Assembly: GCA_018398575.1 (NCBI GenBank)
Contig: JAGTXZ010000018.1
Location: 2,976,001 to 3,040,000 of the forward strand
Direction of reading: 5' to 3'
From: Ampelomyces quisqualis
Lineage: Eukaryota > Ascomycota > Dothideomycetes > Pleosporales > Phaeosphaeriaceae
Length of the DNA: 64,000 bases
This document shows, one piece after another, positions 9,988-19,832 of the stretch (position 1 is its first letter; the number at the start of each line of letters is the position of its first letter). The translations under genes were made by a program, and so were the position numbers. The notes under the pieces were generated by a model, which saw only the letters and a list, made by a program, of their open reading frames with translations, was not told the origin of the DNA and did not search any database.

Positions 9988-11859
9988 ATGCCCAAACCCC
10001 GAGTAATATACTGGTTCCGCACCGACCTCCGCCTCCACGACTCGCCCGCGCTCAAAGCCGCCCTCGACCTAAAGCCAGAATTCCTCTACCCAATCTGGAC
10101 CTGGGACCCGCACTACGTGTACCGCGCGCGCGTCGGAGTCAATCGCTGGCAATATCTACTCGACTGCCAATCGGACCTGTCATCATCGCTTTCGAAACTC
10201 AACCCAAAGACTAAATTATTCGTCATAAGAGAAGCCCCGCAGACACTTTTCCCCAAGCTCTTCAAAGCGTGGAAGATTACGCACTTGGTTTTCGAGAAGG
10301 ATACGGATGCGTATGCTAGGGAGCGCGATGAGAGCGTTATGAAGCTTGCGAAAGAGGCGGGCGTGCAAGTGGTTGTGAAAGTGGGGCGGACGCTGTATGA
10401 TCCTGATGAACTTGTGAGGCAGAATAAGGGGAAGCCGACGATGAGTATCAGTCAAGTCCAGGCTGCTGGGAAGAAAATCGGGGGGATTCCACGGCCGATA
10501 GGCGCGCCGAAAAAGATGCCGGATCCGGGGCCAGTCGAGTTGGCGTTTGAGCTGGAAACGCCTGAGAAAGAGCCGGATGTGAATGCTGTGCAGCGAGATG
10601 GGCAGGATGGGTCGTATGTTGGGCTCGCGGGACCGAAAGGGGATTTTTCCGTGCCGACCATGGAGGAACTGGGCTTGAAAGAAGCTACGACCAAGCATCG
10701 CGGCGGCGAAACTCTTGCGCTCAAAGTCCTGGGTGAAATCATTGCAAACGAAGAATACACGGCGACGTTTGAAAAGCCGAAAACTGCGCCCACGGCTTTT
10801 GAACCACAGGCTACTACGCTCCTGTCTCCACACTTACACTTTGGGTCGCTGAGCGTTCGCGAATTCTACTGGCGCGTGCAGGACGTGGTGGATAGCTACA
10901 AGGGCCAAGCATCTCAACCCCCCACCTCCCTCACAGGCCAGTTGTTGTTTAGGGACATGTACTTTGGCGCACAAGCCTCTCTGGGCTACACGTTTGGGCA
11001 AACATTCAACAACCCCACCTGCCGCTTCATTCCGTGGCACTTGCCGTCGTCCATCTCGCCATCCAGCGGCCTCGCAACGGGGTCCTATGTCATCGACAAT
11101 GCCGCCTCAGAACAGCACTTCCAGAAATGGAAGCACGGCATGACAGGCTTCCCGTGGATCGACGCGCTCATGCGCCAACTCGCATCGGAAGGCTGGATCC
11201 ACCATCTAGGCCGACACGCCGTAGCCTGCTTCCTCACGCGCGGGGGGTGCTACATTGACTGGGAGCGGGGCGCCCAAGTGTTTGAAGAAAGGCTGATTGA
11301 CCACGAAGCAGCATGCAACATTGGCAACTGGCAGTGGCTCAGCTGCACGGCTTTCTTCGCCCAGTTTTACCGCTGCTACTCGCCCGTTGCGTTTCCGCAA
11401 AAGTGGGACAAGGACGCCGCCTTGGTCAGACGATATGTGCCCGAGTTGCGCGCGTTTGATAAAAAGTACATTTATGAGCCGTGGAAGGCGCCGATTGCGG
11501 ACCAGAAGAGGTGGGGGTGTAGGATTGTGCATGTGGATGGTGTGGAAGCCGAGGACGGCACGTACCCGCAACCGATGCTCGATTTTAGCAAGAGGAGAGA
11601 GGTGTGTCTTCAAGGCATGAAGAATGCGTATCAGGTGGGGTTGTACGGGAACGATCCCAAGGTCCTGGACGGGAGTTGGAGGAAGTTGTTCGACCATGGT
11701 GCCGAGGGGCCGACGAGCGAGAAGAAAGCGGGGACTATGCCGGCGGCGGTGAAACATAAGAGGGAAACAGGTCAGGGGACATTGGATGGATTGGTGACGA
11801 GGAAGAAAAAGGCCAAGAAAGAAGATGACGTCGCGCCGAATGAGACACATTTTGGTTGA
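9988..11859 (+). CDS. (6-4) photolyase / animal-type cryptochrome (fungal PHL1-like)
   Basis: Single-exon gene of 623 residues. I chose the ATG at 9988 (caccATGcc, then the family start KPRVIYWFRTDLRLHD) over upstream non-ATG codons. The N-terminal photolyase domain (about 1-160) and C-terminal FAD domain (about 265-560) are both complete. The FAD region holds WIHHLGRHAVACFLTRG at about 403-419. His406 and His410 match the two histidines that (6-4) photolyases need for catalysis, so repair of UV (6-4) photoproducts with blue light is likely. Gly408 replaces the usual Ala between them. Next come NIGNWQWLSCTAFF and RRYVPELRAFDKKYIYEPW, also typical. The tail (about 585-623) is basic and probably a nuclear localisation signal. 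The gene ends 55 bases from the 3' end of the convergent dynactin gene. Confidence 0.93.
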   Translation: MPKPRVIYWFRTDLRLHDSPALKAALDLKPEFLYPIWTWDPHYVYRARVGVNRWQYLLDCQSDLSSSLSKLNPKTKLFVIREAPQTLFPKLFKAWKITHLVFEKDTDAYARERDESVMKLAKEAGVQVVVKVGRTLYDPDELVRQNKGKPTMSISQVQAAGKKIGGIPRPIGAPKKMPDPGPVELAFELETPEKEPDVNAVQRDGQDGSYVGLAGPKGDFSVPTMEELGLKEATTKHRGGETLALKVLGEIIANEEYTATFEKPKTAPTAFEPQATTLLSPHLHFGSLSVREFYWRVQDVVDSYKGQASQPPTSLTGQLLFRDMYFGAQASLGYTFGQTFNNPTCRFIPWHLPSSISPSSGLATGSYVIDNAASEQHFQKWKHGMTGFPWIDALMRQLASEGWIHHLGRHAVACFLTRGGCYIDWERGAQVFEERLIDHEAACNIGNWQWLSCTAFFAQFYRCYSPVAFPQKWDKDAALVRRYVPELRAFDKKYIYEPWKAPIADQKRWGCRIVHVDGVEAEDGTYPQPMLDFSKRREVCLQGMKNAYQVGLYGNDPKVLDGSWRKLFDHGAEGPTSEKKAGTMPAAVKHKRETGQGTLDGLVTRKKKAKKEDDVAPNETHFG

Positions 11860-11914
11860 ATAGTTGCATGTTGGGTATCTTAGGGGTATATCGAGCTAAC
11901 ATGTATGCTGCACC

Positions 11915-13639
11915 TTACATGGACGCGATTCGCCCTGCGCCTACGACTGTCCAAAACGCTTCTTCTCTCCTTTCTTTCTCGCCTTTGGATCCTCTTGAGT
12001 CGCCCAGGCCTCGGTCTTCGGCGTTTGCTTCAGTCTCGAACTCTAGCCGTACGAAAATGGGAATTTCAAGTAGGTCATCCTCTTCGTCCAGTTCCTCTGG
12101 CTGGCTTTCCTCTTGGCCGAATCCCAGAATTGGTCGCAGGAATCCAGGCACTACCTCGATGGCCACGCTGGTCCAGTTCCGCCCACGATCCCATATCTTG
12201 CCGGCTTCTATTTGGCCATCGGCGGCTGAGCCCCGACTTGCAGATGGCACCGACGACGAGAGCGCGTCGTCCCACACATCGGTGTTTGCGCCAACGTCAA
12301 ACTGCGGGCATAGAATGGTGACGCGACTCTGCACTCTGCCAGGAGTTGTGCTCGGCGTCGCCAACGTGACACGGATATTGTCAAACATTGGGTTGCTTAG
12401 CTGCAACAAGAAATGGGTGGGTACGCCAGATGGCAAACGGCTGTAATTGAATGGTGTCTGAGCTGTGGTGGAAGCCGAGATGGACGCTAGGGATGAACTG
12501 GCATTATTGGGAAGAGCACGAATGCTGAGACGAGGTATGTGACTGAGAGCGAGGATCTTGATCTTGTAGCGTGTGGATGTAATCTTAGATTCGGGTTTGG
12601 ACAAGATGTGCCGACACGAGCGACAACGCTTCGAGCGCTTGGTGCAGAGCAGGGTGGGAATGGGCCGTAGCTCGTGGTCGAAGTGTACGTGTGGATCGAT
12701 CTGGGCGAGTTTCTGAGTCTGCGAGAGCGTGGCGGCCCAGCCATGTTTCTTGATGCGTTCCATGGCTGCATTGTCTGATGCGCTGTCGTGCACGGTCAAG
12801 CCCTCTAGCTCCCGTGCGGCTTCTCGCATGGGGGTTGGCTTCCCACGTTTCTGCTTCTTGGCGCCTGCAGATGAGTACAAGTTCATGATTCGCGAGTAGG
12901 CCGAGGGCGACGAGAAGGTGAGGTCGTGGGTGGAGAAGGGGTTGGACGGCGTGTGTGCCTCGATCTGGGACTTGTAGAAGGCGGCCAGGTTGGAGAAGAC
13001 GTCCTCGCGCGTTGGGGGTGAAGTGACTGTGTCTGCGTCTGCGTCTGCGTCCGCAGTGGGCGCGTCCCGAGGCCTGGCTTGGAGCTCCTTCTGGCGCTCA
13101 CGGTCCTTGTCTCGCTCCTTCTGGGGAGGTATGGGCCGGCCTCCGTTCGCCATGCGGGCCAGCTGGGCGTACATGCCCGTGTGCTTCTCGAAGGCGATTC
13201 CTGTTTCGATGGTGCTCCAGTGGCAGTAGGGGCACGCCAGGATGTAGGGCCCGCCGGCAGCAGAAGGCGCGTGCGGGTTCTCGGTCGAGTTGACCGTCAG
13301 CGGCGACATGCACACCGGGCAGTTGAAGCAGTTCCTCGTGCAGCGGTTGCCGTCGCTCTTGACCACCGAACTGGGCACCTCGAACAGGCAGCTGGGGCAG
13401 TACCAGTTGAGCGTCTCCTCGAGAACGCATCGCGGACAGCGGATCTGCTGGCAGTCCTCGCAGTACAGCAGGTGCTCGAGCGGATAGAGGGCGTAGGCGG
13501 AGCGCGGGCTGCGCGGGTCAAAGGTGCGGGCCTCCTCGTCGGCCGCGGCGAGCAGTTGGGAGGCGCGCCTGGCCGCCGACCATGTGCTGCTGTCGTAGCA
13601 GTCGCAGGCGTAGTACGTGTACGGGAACGCCTGCGCCAT
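11915..13639 (-). CDS. ro-2: Dynactin subunit p62 (DCTN4 / Neurospora ro-2 type)
   Basis: Intronless, 574 residues. Dynactin p62 sits at the pointed end of the Arp1 filament and supports dynein-driven transport of nuclei and vesicles along microtubules. The N-terminal third is a cysteine-rich zinc-binding region: YACDCYDS, LLYCEDCQQIRCPRC, NWYCPSCLFEVP, NCFNCPVCMSPL and ILACPYCHWS. A further CRSCRH pair lies near residue 345. A beta-rich C-terminal half contains the family stretch with PTHFLLQLSNPMFDNIRVTL. A short Asp-Ala run near residue 200 is encoded by a GTCTGC hexamer repeat. The start is the first ATG after an in-frame stop region and lies 98 bases from the start of the divergent methyltransferase gene. 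Confidence 0.88.
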   Translation of the reverse strand: MAQAFPYTYYACDCYDSSTWSAARRASQLLAAADEEARTFDPRSPRSAYALYPLEHLLYCEDCQQIRCPRCVLEETLNWYCPSCLFEVPSSVVKSDGNRCTRNCFNCPVCMSPLTVNSTENPHAPSAAGGPYILACPYCHWSTIETGIAFEKHTGMYAQLARMANGGRPIPPQKERDKDRERQKELQARPRDAPTADADADADTVTSPPTREDVFSNLAAFYKSQIEAHTPSNPFSTHDLTFSSPSAYSRIMNLYSSAGAKKQKRGKPTPMREAARELEGLTVHDSASDNAAMERIKKHGWAATLSQTQKLAQIDPHVHFDHELRPIPTLLCTKRSKRCRSCRHILSKPESKITSTRYKIKILALSHIPRLSIRALPNNASSSLASISASTTAQTPFNYSRLPSGVPTHFLLQLSNPMFDNIRVTLATPSTTPGRVQSRVTILCPQFDVGANTDVWDDALSSSVPSASRGSAADGQIEAGKIWDRGRNWTSVAIEVVPGFLRPILGFGQEESQPEELDEEDDLLEIPIFVRLEFETEANAEDRGLGDSRGSKGEKERREEAFWTVVGAGRIASM

Positions 13640-13737
13640 GGTGTTGGTGTTCCCAGGCGCCGTGGCGATATCCCGCCGTGAAGCTCGGTCCGCCTACCAA
13701 GTACCGAGTCCCTCCACCCTCCCCCCTTCTCGCAAAC
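13640..13737. promoter_or_regulatory. Compact bidirectional promoter
   Basis: Only 98 bases separate the two divergent start codons (dynactin p62 at 13639, NDUFAF5-like at 13738), so both 5' leaders and core promoters must share this stretch. It is CT-rich towards the right gene. No TATA box is evident. Confidence 0.6.
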
Positions 13738-14853
13738 ATGCACACCCTCTCCGTGCGCGCCTTTATTCCGCCACGGACGCCACGTTGCGTCTCGCTCCGA
13801 GCCACGCGTCGCTATGCCGTGCAGGCGCCTGGAGCGCCCACCTTCGACGTCTTCAGCAGCCAGCACAAATGGCAGCAGAAGGAAAGAGCGGCGTCCAACG
13901 CAGAGCTGAGCCGCAGCGTCGACTATCTGCGAGACGAAGTGGCTTCACGGCTATGTGAGCGCGTTCTGGTACGTGCACTCCCCCCGCCGACGTGTTGCCC
14001 AACACACTGACCAGCCCAGGACATCAACCGCCACTTCCCACAGGTGCTCGACCTCGGCGCCAACGCATGCAATCTCTCCCGCATGCTCACGCTTCCGTCC
14101 CAAGACTCTCCACGCAAAGGCCCGCGCTCGGAGCGCATCGGCACCGTCACGGCTGCCGAAGCCTCCGCGACGCTGCTGTACCGGGACGCGGACTTGCCCT
14201 TCAACAACGAGATCGATATCGTCCGAGACATGCTGCCCACGTCTGAATTGCTACCCTACGCGGCAAACACATTCGATGCTGTATTGAGCAGCCTCAGTCT
14301 GCATTGGATCAACGACCTGCCGTCTGTCCTGGCCCAAGTCAACAACATACTGAAGCCCGACTGTCCTTTCATGGCCGTCATGATGGGCGGCGACAGCCTC
14401 TATGAATTGCGCACAGCTCTGCAGCTTGCCGAACAGGACCGACGAGGCGGCGTTGCCACCCATATATCACCATTGGCCGACGTAAGAGACATGGGAGGCC
14501 TGTTGCAAAAGGCCGGCTTCAACCTCTTGACTGTCGACGTCGACGATATTGTCGTCGACTATCCGGACTGCTTCTCACTCATGAAAGACCTGCAAGCCAT
14601 GGGCGAATCAAATGCGGTGCTGGCCCGGGAGAAGGGCGCAATACACCGAGATGTGCTAGTGGCTGCCGAGGGGATATACCGAGAGCTGCATGGAAACGCA
14701 GATGGCACTCTGCCAGCAACCTTTCGACTAATCTACATGATCGGGTGGAAGCCCAGTCCTACACAAGCTAAGCCGCTTGAAAGAGGTACTGGCATGTTCA
14801 GCATCAAGGACTATCTGGAGAAGAATGGGAAAGGCGCTAGTGAGAAGGATTGA
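13738..14853 (+). CDS. Complex I assembly methyltransferase-fold protein (NDUFAF5-like)
   Basis: Two exons, 13738-13968 and 14020-14853, with a 51-nt GTACGT...CAG intron, give 354 residues. In animals NDUFAF5 hydroxylates an arginine of a complex I subunit in the mitochondrial matrix during early assembly, using a methyltransferase-like fold. An Arg/Ser/Ala-rich start (MHTLSVRAF..., RRYAVQA) looks like a mitochondrial targeting sequence. Family blocks are DVFSSQHKWQQKERAA, DYLRDEVASRLCERVLDI (spanning the intron), VLDLGANACNLSRML (SAM-binding motif I), SSLSLHWINDLP and FMAVMMGGDSLYELR. Frame across the splice is phase 0 and continuous. The tail around GMFSIKDYLEK is also family-like. Confidence 0.9.
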
Positions 14854-15029
14854 GCCGGGAAAAACTTGTACATGCCGAAAATATACGACATTTCGACACG
14901 CTTGCGACACGTCTGCTCCCAGCATTGATTCAGCTCCAAGTTATCCGTCTGTTCTCTACATGGTCAATCTTCCAGATACGACGCCAGATTTCACATTTCA
15001 CACGCTTCCAACTCCTAATCGCTACGTGA

Positions 15030-15823
15030 ATGAACAAGCGATCCTTTGGCGTACTGCGGTTAGACATCGAGAACCAAGAAAAGCATGATTTCTTCAAGCA
15101 ACATCTAACACACTGGCTAGAACCTCTGCAATCCCAGCTCACACATCTCAGTCTCTACGCCGGCGACTTTTGGGGCCTGTACCCGCGCTGGGCCCCTCGA
15201 AAACTGCACTTCCCGCATCTCAAGTTGCTTTCCATGGGAATGTGGAGTTTAGCGCACACGTGGCAAATCGAATGGCTTCTATCCCACTCCAACTCACTCG
15301 AGGAACTGAATCTCGAAAACTGCCCCATCGTTCATGCGCTCTGCTTCGACAATACGAAATACCAAACACTGTCGTGGGAATCGACCGAAATCATCAAGCC
15401 AGAGTACGATCACCTGGACTATATTATGTACTCTTCACTCCGATGGACATCAGTTCTATCCAAGTTTTCCGCACGCCTCCACAAGCTTCGAAGCTTCGGT
15501 ATGGCACCACTCCCTTGGTATGAAAAGTGGCCATATATACGTGGACAGCACGAGAGCGTGTTCAAGGTGCCCGCTCATTTGTATCTAAGTCGCTACTGTA
15601 TTTCGATTGTGGGGTACTGCCGACGCCATGGATGGGAGACGATCCGGGCTGTATGGCTCAAGAAGACGAAACGCGCGTGTCGTATGACGGCGCGTGGAAC
15701 TGGGTGTGGGACGCAGAGAAAGGCGAACCGGGGGCGAACAAGAATCTGCACTATCCGCAGGAAAGGGAAAGCGAGGAACGGGCACTGGCGGAGTTGCTGG
15801 AGCGATGTAAAGGGCGTGAATGA
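15030..15823 (+). pseudogene. F-box/LRR-like protein remnant with a frameshift
   Basis: The frame from ATG 15030 reads as a leucine-rich-repeat-like fungal F-box protein C-terminal part: LTHWLEPLQSQLTHLSLYAG, LLSHSNSLEELNLENCPI. It then runs out of sense near 15600. In a shifted frame from about 15598 the expected ending follows (LLYFDCGVLPTPWM, then an acidic tail ending ALAELLERCKGRE with stop at 15821-15823). The switch lies in CGCTACTGTATTTCGAT and fits one missing base; no GT-AG intron explains it. An in-frame TGA directly precedes the ATG and no F-box is present, so the N-terminal part is also missing. I read it as a decayed gene. A sequencing error at the shift cannot be excluded. Confidence 0.55.
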
Positions 15824-15851
15824 AGGTGTTATGCGGTTGTGCAGTAGGTAA

Positions 15852-16757
15852 TGGCATTGTCGTACGTCCTCAGTGTTCTTCATCGAGTCCCTCTTCTAGT
15901 TGCGAATGAAAAAAAGATATAAATTTAACTAGTACCACTACACCCGACAACTTCTCTTCCTCTCACACTTCCTTTCTTCTCTTTTTTTCTTGCCTCCTCG
16001 TACACACACACTCTCTCTCTCCCAGACCCGATGGAAAGTTTGACGTCGTTCTCCCCCCCGGACGTGACCGCAGTCACGCTATGCGAAACGAACCTGTGAC
16101 CAAAACGGCGTGGAGGCGGATTGTACCAGGCGTATTGGATTCCAGCCACAGGAGGGGGAATGGAGATGGAGTTTCATGGTCTCCCCGAGATAACGGGAGT
16201 AGGTAGGAGGTGGTTGTGTGCGGGGCGGGGGACGGTGGGAGAGTAGATGGGTTGGAGATTGTGATTTTATGCGTTGCACACGTGTCGCGGTTAGAGGGGA
16301 GGGAAGTGGTGACTTGGGATCGGGGGCTTGGAGTAGACTTCTGAGGGATTTGGTGGAGCGATTGGTGGGTTGGTGCTGAGGTCGTGGGGTACGGCGAGGA
16401 GGTGGAGCAATTGGTGGATTGGTGCGCCGGGGTTGGTGGGAGGTTGGGATGTCGGATTATCTTGTGTAGGTGGGTGACAGTAGTATGCGGCCAGGTGCTG
16501 TGCGGACATGATTCTCACAGGTGCATGTGTTGATTGATCGGAAAACTGACTTGTTCCACCTAGTAGACAGGGCCTAGCAGCCTGTGAACATGTTTTGTTA
16601 ACCAATTAGTGATCCTTCTACGCTAACTTCCCAGTCCGTCATCCCCCTCCATTCCTAAGCAATCCGGTAACTTTCGCTGCAGCACACTGTATCCTTGGGG
16701 CGTGGACGTGGCCGCCTTTCGTTCTTGCGACTTGCCACGAGTTCGGACCACAATGTC
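15852..16757. other. Low-complexity intergenic stretch
   Basis: About 900 bases. Pyrimidine runs (15960-16020, with CTCTCTCTCTC) are followed by a G-rich segment (16190-16450) with repeated GGTGGA/GGTTGG words. No convincing gene: the frames that stay open are low-complexity Pro/His/Thr translations. Confidence 0.45.
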
Positions 16758-17168
16758 TCAGGCATGATGGTCCGGAGACTGTGGGCATTTCACCAATCCC
16801 CACTTGTACGATACGGTGGCATTAACTTTTGCAAGACCATTGACACCGTCGTCGAGGTGGTACCTCCAGCCGTCCTTGACATAAACATTCTCGAAGGGCT
16901 GCGTGGTTGGGGTGCCCTGGCAATTGGGCTCATGGTGCGCGTACAAGCAGTATGGGCCTTCGGCATATTCGCCATTCTTTTGCCGGAAGGCGACTTGGCT
17001 TGCTTTCGTAACATGAAAGCAGCCATCGCCGTTGTCGGGTTTCAAATTGTAGTTGGTAGTGCCAAGTTGAGCGCCACTCCCATCCAGAAAGGACGACCAG
17101 ACGTCGGCGGCGAGGCCAGGTGAGGCGAGGGCGCTGAAGAGCGCAATGACGTGAGCGTTGAAGTGCAT
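16758..17168 (-). CDS. Small secreted four-cysteine protein (candidate effector)
   Basis: 136-residue intronless ORF starting at ATG 17168. The first 20 or so residues (basic start, hydrophobic ALFSALASPGLAADV) form a signal peptide with a likely cleavage after the Ala-Ala. The mature part of about 115 residues has four cysteines (in GDGCFHV, GPYCLYAHHEPNC and LVKCPQ), enough for two disulfides, and many Gly, Tyr and Asn residues. I do not recognise the family. Small secreted cysteine-paired proteins of this size are common among fungal host- or niche-interaction proteins, so that role is inference only. An in-frame upstream start would destroy the signal peptide. The locus is isolated, with over 2.6 kb of non-coding DNA on its 5' side. 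Confidence 0.65.
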   Translation of the reverse strand: MHFNAHVIALFSALASPGLAADVWSSFLDGSGAQLGTTNYNLKPDNGDGCFHVTKASQVAFRQKNGEYAEGPYCLYAHHEPNCQGTPTTQPFENVYVKDGWRYHLDDGVNGLAKVNATVSYKWGLVKCPQSPDHHA

Positions 17169-19832
17169 AGTGACTTTAGGGTGACAGAATTCTGCAAAAT
17201 AGTAAGTAAAGGAACGTGATGTGGTTATTTGGACCAAGGCAGACAAGGGCAGTGGGTTCTAACCTTTGGAAGTTGAGGATGCGCGTGTAGCTGGAACGGG
17301 AGTGTTGAGTGTTGTTGATGATAGTCTCGGCGAGCAGGCGAATCTGTTGTTAAGTATTGTCTCGTTGGCAAACTAGCATGTAAATGGTACTCCTTAATGC
17401 TTTGTTAGTAGACTTGTAGGTGACATGTCTCTTGGGTAGATTATTAGCGGTGAGTGACATTGTTCCCGGGGTAGACTGGTGAGTGACATTACTACTTCGT
17501 CCTCTTAGGGGAGATCTTACACAGTATGTACTCGCACAGTCCGCCAAGTTCTTGGACTTGTAGGGCGAGTACCCTGGGCTCCTATTCGAGTTATTGCTTA
17601 CCCCGATACGGGAGATGTGAGTTCATACAATACCCCTAACCGTGGTCCGTCCGGGCCGTCCCCCGGACCCCCAGGTCTGAACGGGGCTCGGGAGGGGGGG
17701 GCGGTCAGAGATAGGTCCTGTACTCCGTATATCCAGATATACGATACGAAGTAACGTTTCCGTTATTGATACTGTATATACAGCTTTTTGGGAAGGGATG
17801 TATCAACAGGCCGATGTTATCGACGAGGCTATGAGCGGTGTACATCCCAACAAGTTACCCACTTTACAGCTACTGGTATATTGACAAAATTCCTCTCCGG
17901 CAAGGACCTCTTCTTCGGCCAGCAGACGTATGGTGTGCAGGTAGCTCCGGGCATGGATCTAGTATTGATTGTGACGCTGCGTATCTGTTAGGACGAGAAG
18001 AATAATGAGAAGAAGTGAGAATACTTCCAGAACCCCGGTAATGGTGTTGAGGTGATGATGGAATGAACTGGCAGGTCAAAGACGCCGTGCTCCGAGAATG
18101 AAAGCGTGATGTCGAAGGGGTACAAATCCTCCTCCTACGTCCTGTTTATCCACTGATTCTCTTGGATCGGAGGTGAATCTCAACGATTGATTCGACTAAC
18201 TTTACATTCTTCATCATCTTATGGTATCACTAGTTGATCCGACCTTGACTTTTTCAAATGTGTAACTTCATCTGCGAGGCGGTCAAGGACGACGTCCTCA
18301 AGCATTTCCAACCCCCGACTCACGCGCCAGACACGAAGCTACATCCGTAATCGACTTGATTAGCTGTGTAGACGTAACATAATAGCCAGCCACCAGTGCC
18401 AGGAATATCAAACCAGGGCATAGTCAGCGCATAGCCTCACGCCTCCAATAAAACCCCAGCACACCACCTCTCACCCTCAGCACTAGAAACAGCAACACAA
18501 TCCCATAAGTGAAAAAAGAATCCTTCCCTTCCCATGCCATCCAATCCACCACCCACCTACCTACCTACCTATCATTCATTCATCCCCCTCCAAAACCCAA
18601 AAAGAAGAAAAAAAAAGAATAATGAATGATGAATAAAAAACAACCGCCACCAAAAAGACTCGAACTCGCCTCAAATCCCCTGGAAGTCCTTCTACCGAGC
18701 GATCGGTCCACGCTCAAAGACGCAACCTCAAGACACGTAGTTCGACCATCGGTTCCAGAGAATGATCGGGTCATGGTTCATGAAACGACGAGTTTGTAAA
18801 GCGTATATATACAGAATACAATGGAAAACGCGAAATACTACTAGTGGGAGAGATGGGAACGTGTGGGAGGTGGGGCGGCGGCGGACGTGGACGCGGACGC
18901 GAGGTGAAGGCGGCTTGGCTGGGTTTGTTGCGCATTCACTTGCAGACGCGTCGGCTTTTGCCTAGTGGTTGATGTGACGTAGCTTGTTCGCTCGCTGGTT
19001 GGCGAGGTGGGACGGAATGTGTTGGTATACCATCGTGTAAGCATGGGTGGGATTAGTGTGGGATGAAGAGAGTAACGATGGGGAAACGCTCGCGAGGGTG
19101 GCTTTTTTTTCAAGGTTGGTTTGGAATACTTTGATGTACGAGACTGTTGTTACGCAGGAACTTGGCTTTCTACTGCTTACAAGGGCGATTGGAGTACGAG
19201 CCAGACATAGCGTTACCAAAATTTACATCTTTCCCTCGCCCAAGACGTCCATAGCAGACATGGAGGTTTACTCTGAGGCCGGACGAGCCACTAGCTAAAA
19301 GGATGCACAGTACTATTGGGACTCGGGAACTCGATCGAGTTGAAGTTTTCATGATTTGCGACCAAGCACTAAAACCCTTCCAAAAACAACATCAGCCCCA
19401 AAGCGCAACTTTCTGCCTAGGTAACGACAAACATGGCGACCATATGCACGACAACGCAGCTCCCAGCCGACATAAGCTGATAAGAGATGTAGCTTAGAGA
19501 ATATGTACATGAGCTGACAAACGCAAACGACAATATCAATGCCAGGCAACGTACAGCACACGCCCATCACTAGGCGTACATAAAATTGATACAGTGACCG
19601 AACAACAGTAGTAGGTCAATAAGATATTAGTCGGAGTCGCGTACTGCGTTCCATCTAAGACAGATGGTGGCGAGCGTGCCGGGACCTCAAGGGGTATACA
19701 AGATGGATGTCGCGGACAGATGCTGGAGCAATAAGAAAATGCGAGGAGAGTCTTGATACATGTGCAAGCGTGTCGGTGGACGAGATTAGGTACATAAGCG
19801 ACAGCCAGAAGATGTATACAGATATGGGATCG
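17169..19832. other. Long gene-poor stretch
   Basis: About 2.7 kb without a gene I can support. It contains one exact TACTCCGTA (17721-17729), a G/C-rich patch (17650-17705), short CTAC tandem repeats (18555-18570), an A-rich patch (18600-18640) and pyrimidine/purine runs. Short ORFs here lack coding character. The right end probably includes the 3' UTR of the membrane-protein gene ending at 19833. Confidence 0.5.
17721..17729 (-). promoter_or_regulatory. TACGGAGTA 9-mer
   Basis: Exact copy (TACTCCGTA on the plus strand) of a 9-mer found eight times in this window, all in non-coding DNA. Confidence 0.4.

Noticed and set aside
11206..11850. 214-codon ORF opposite the photolyase end
   Set aside because: Antisense shadow of a clearly conserved coding exon.
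18650..18770. Possible tRNA on the minus strand (GAGTTCGAGTC)
   Set aside because: A T-loop-like word is present, but no acceptor, D- or anticodon stems can be formed.
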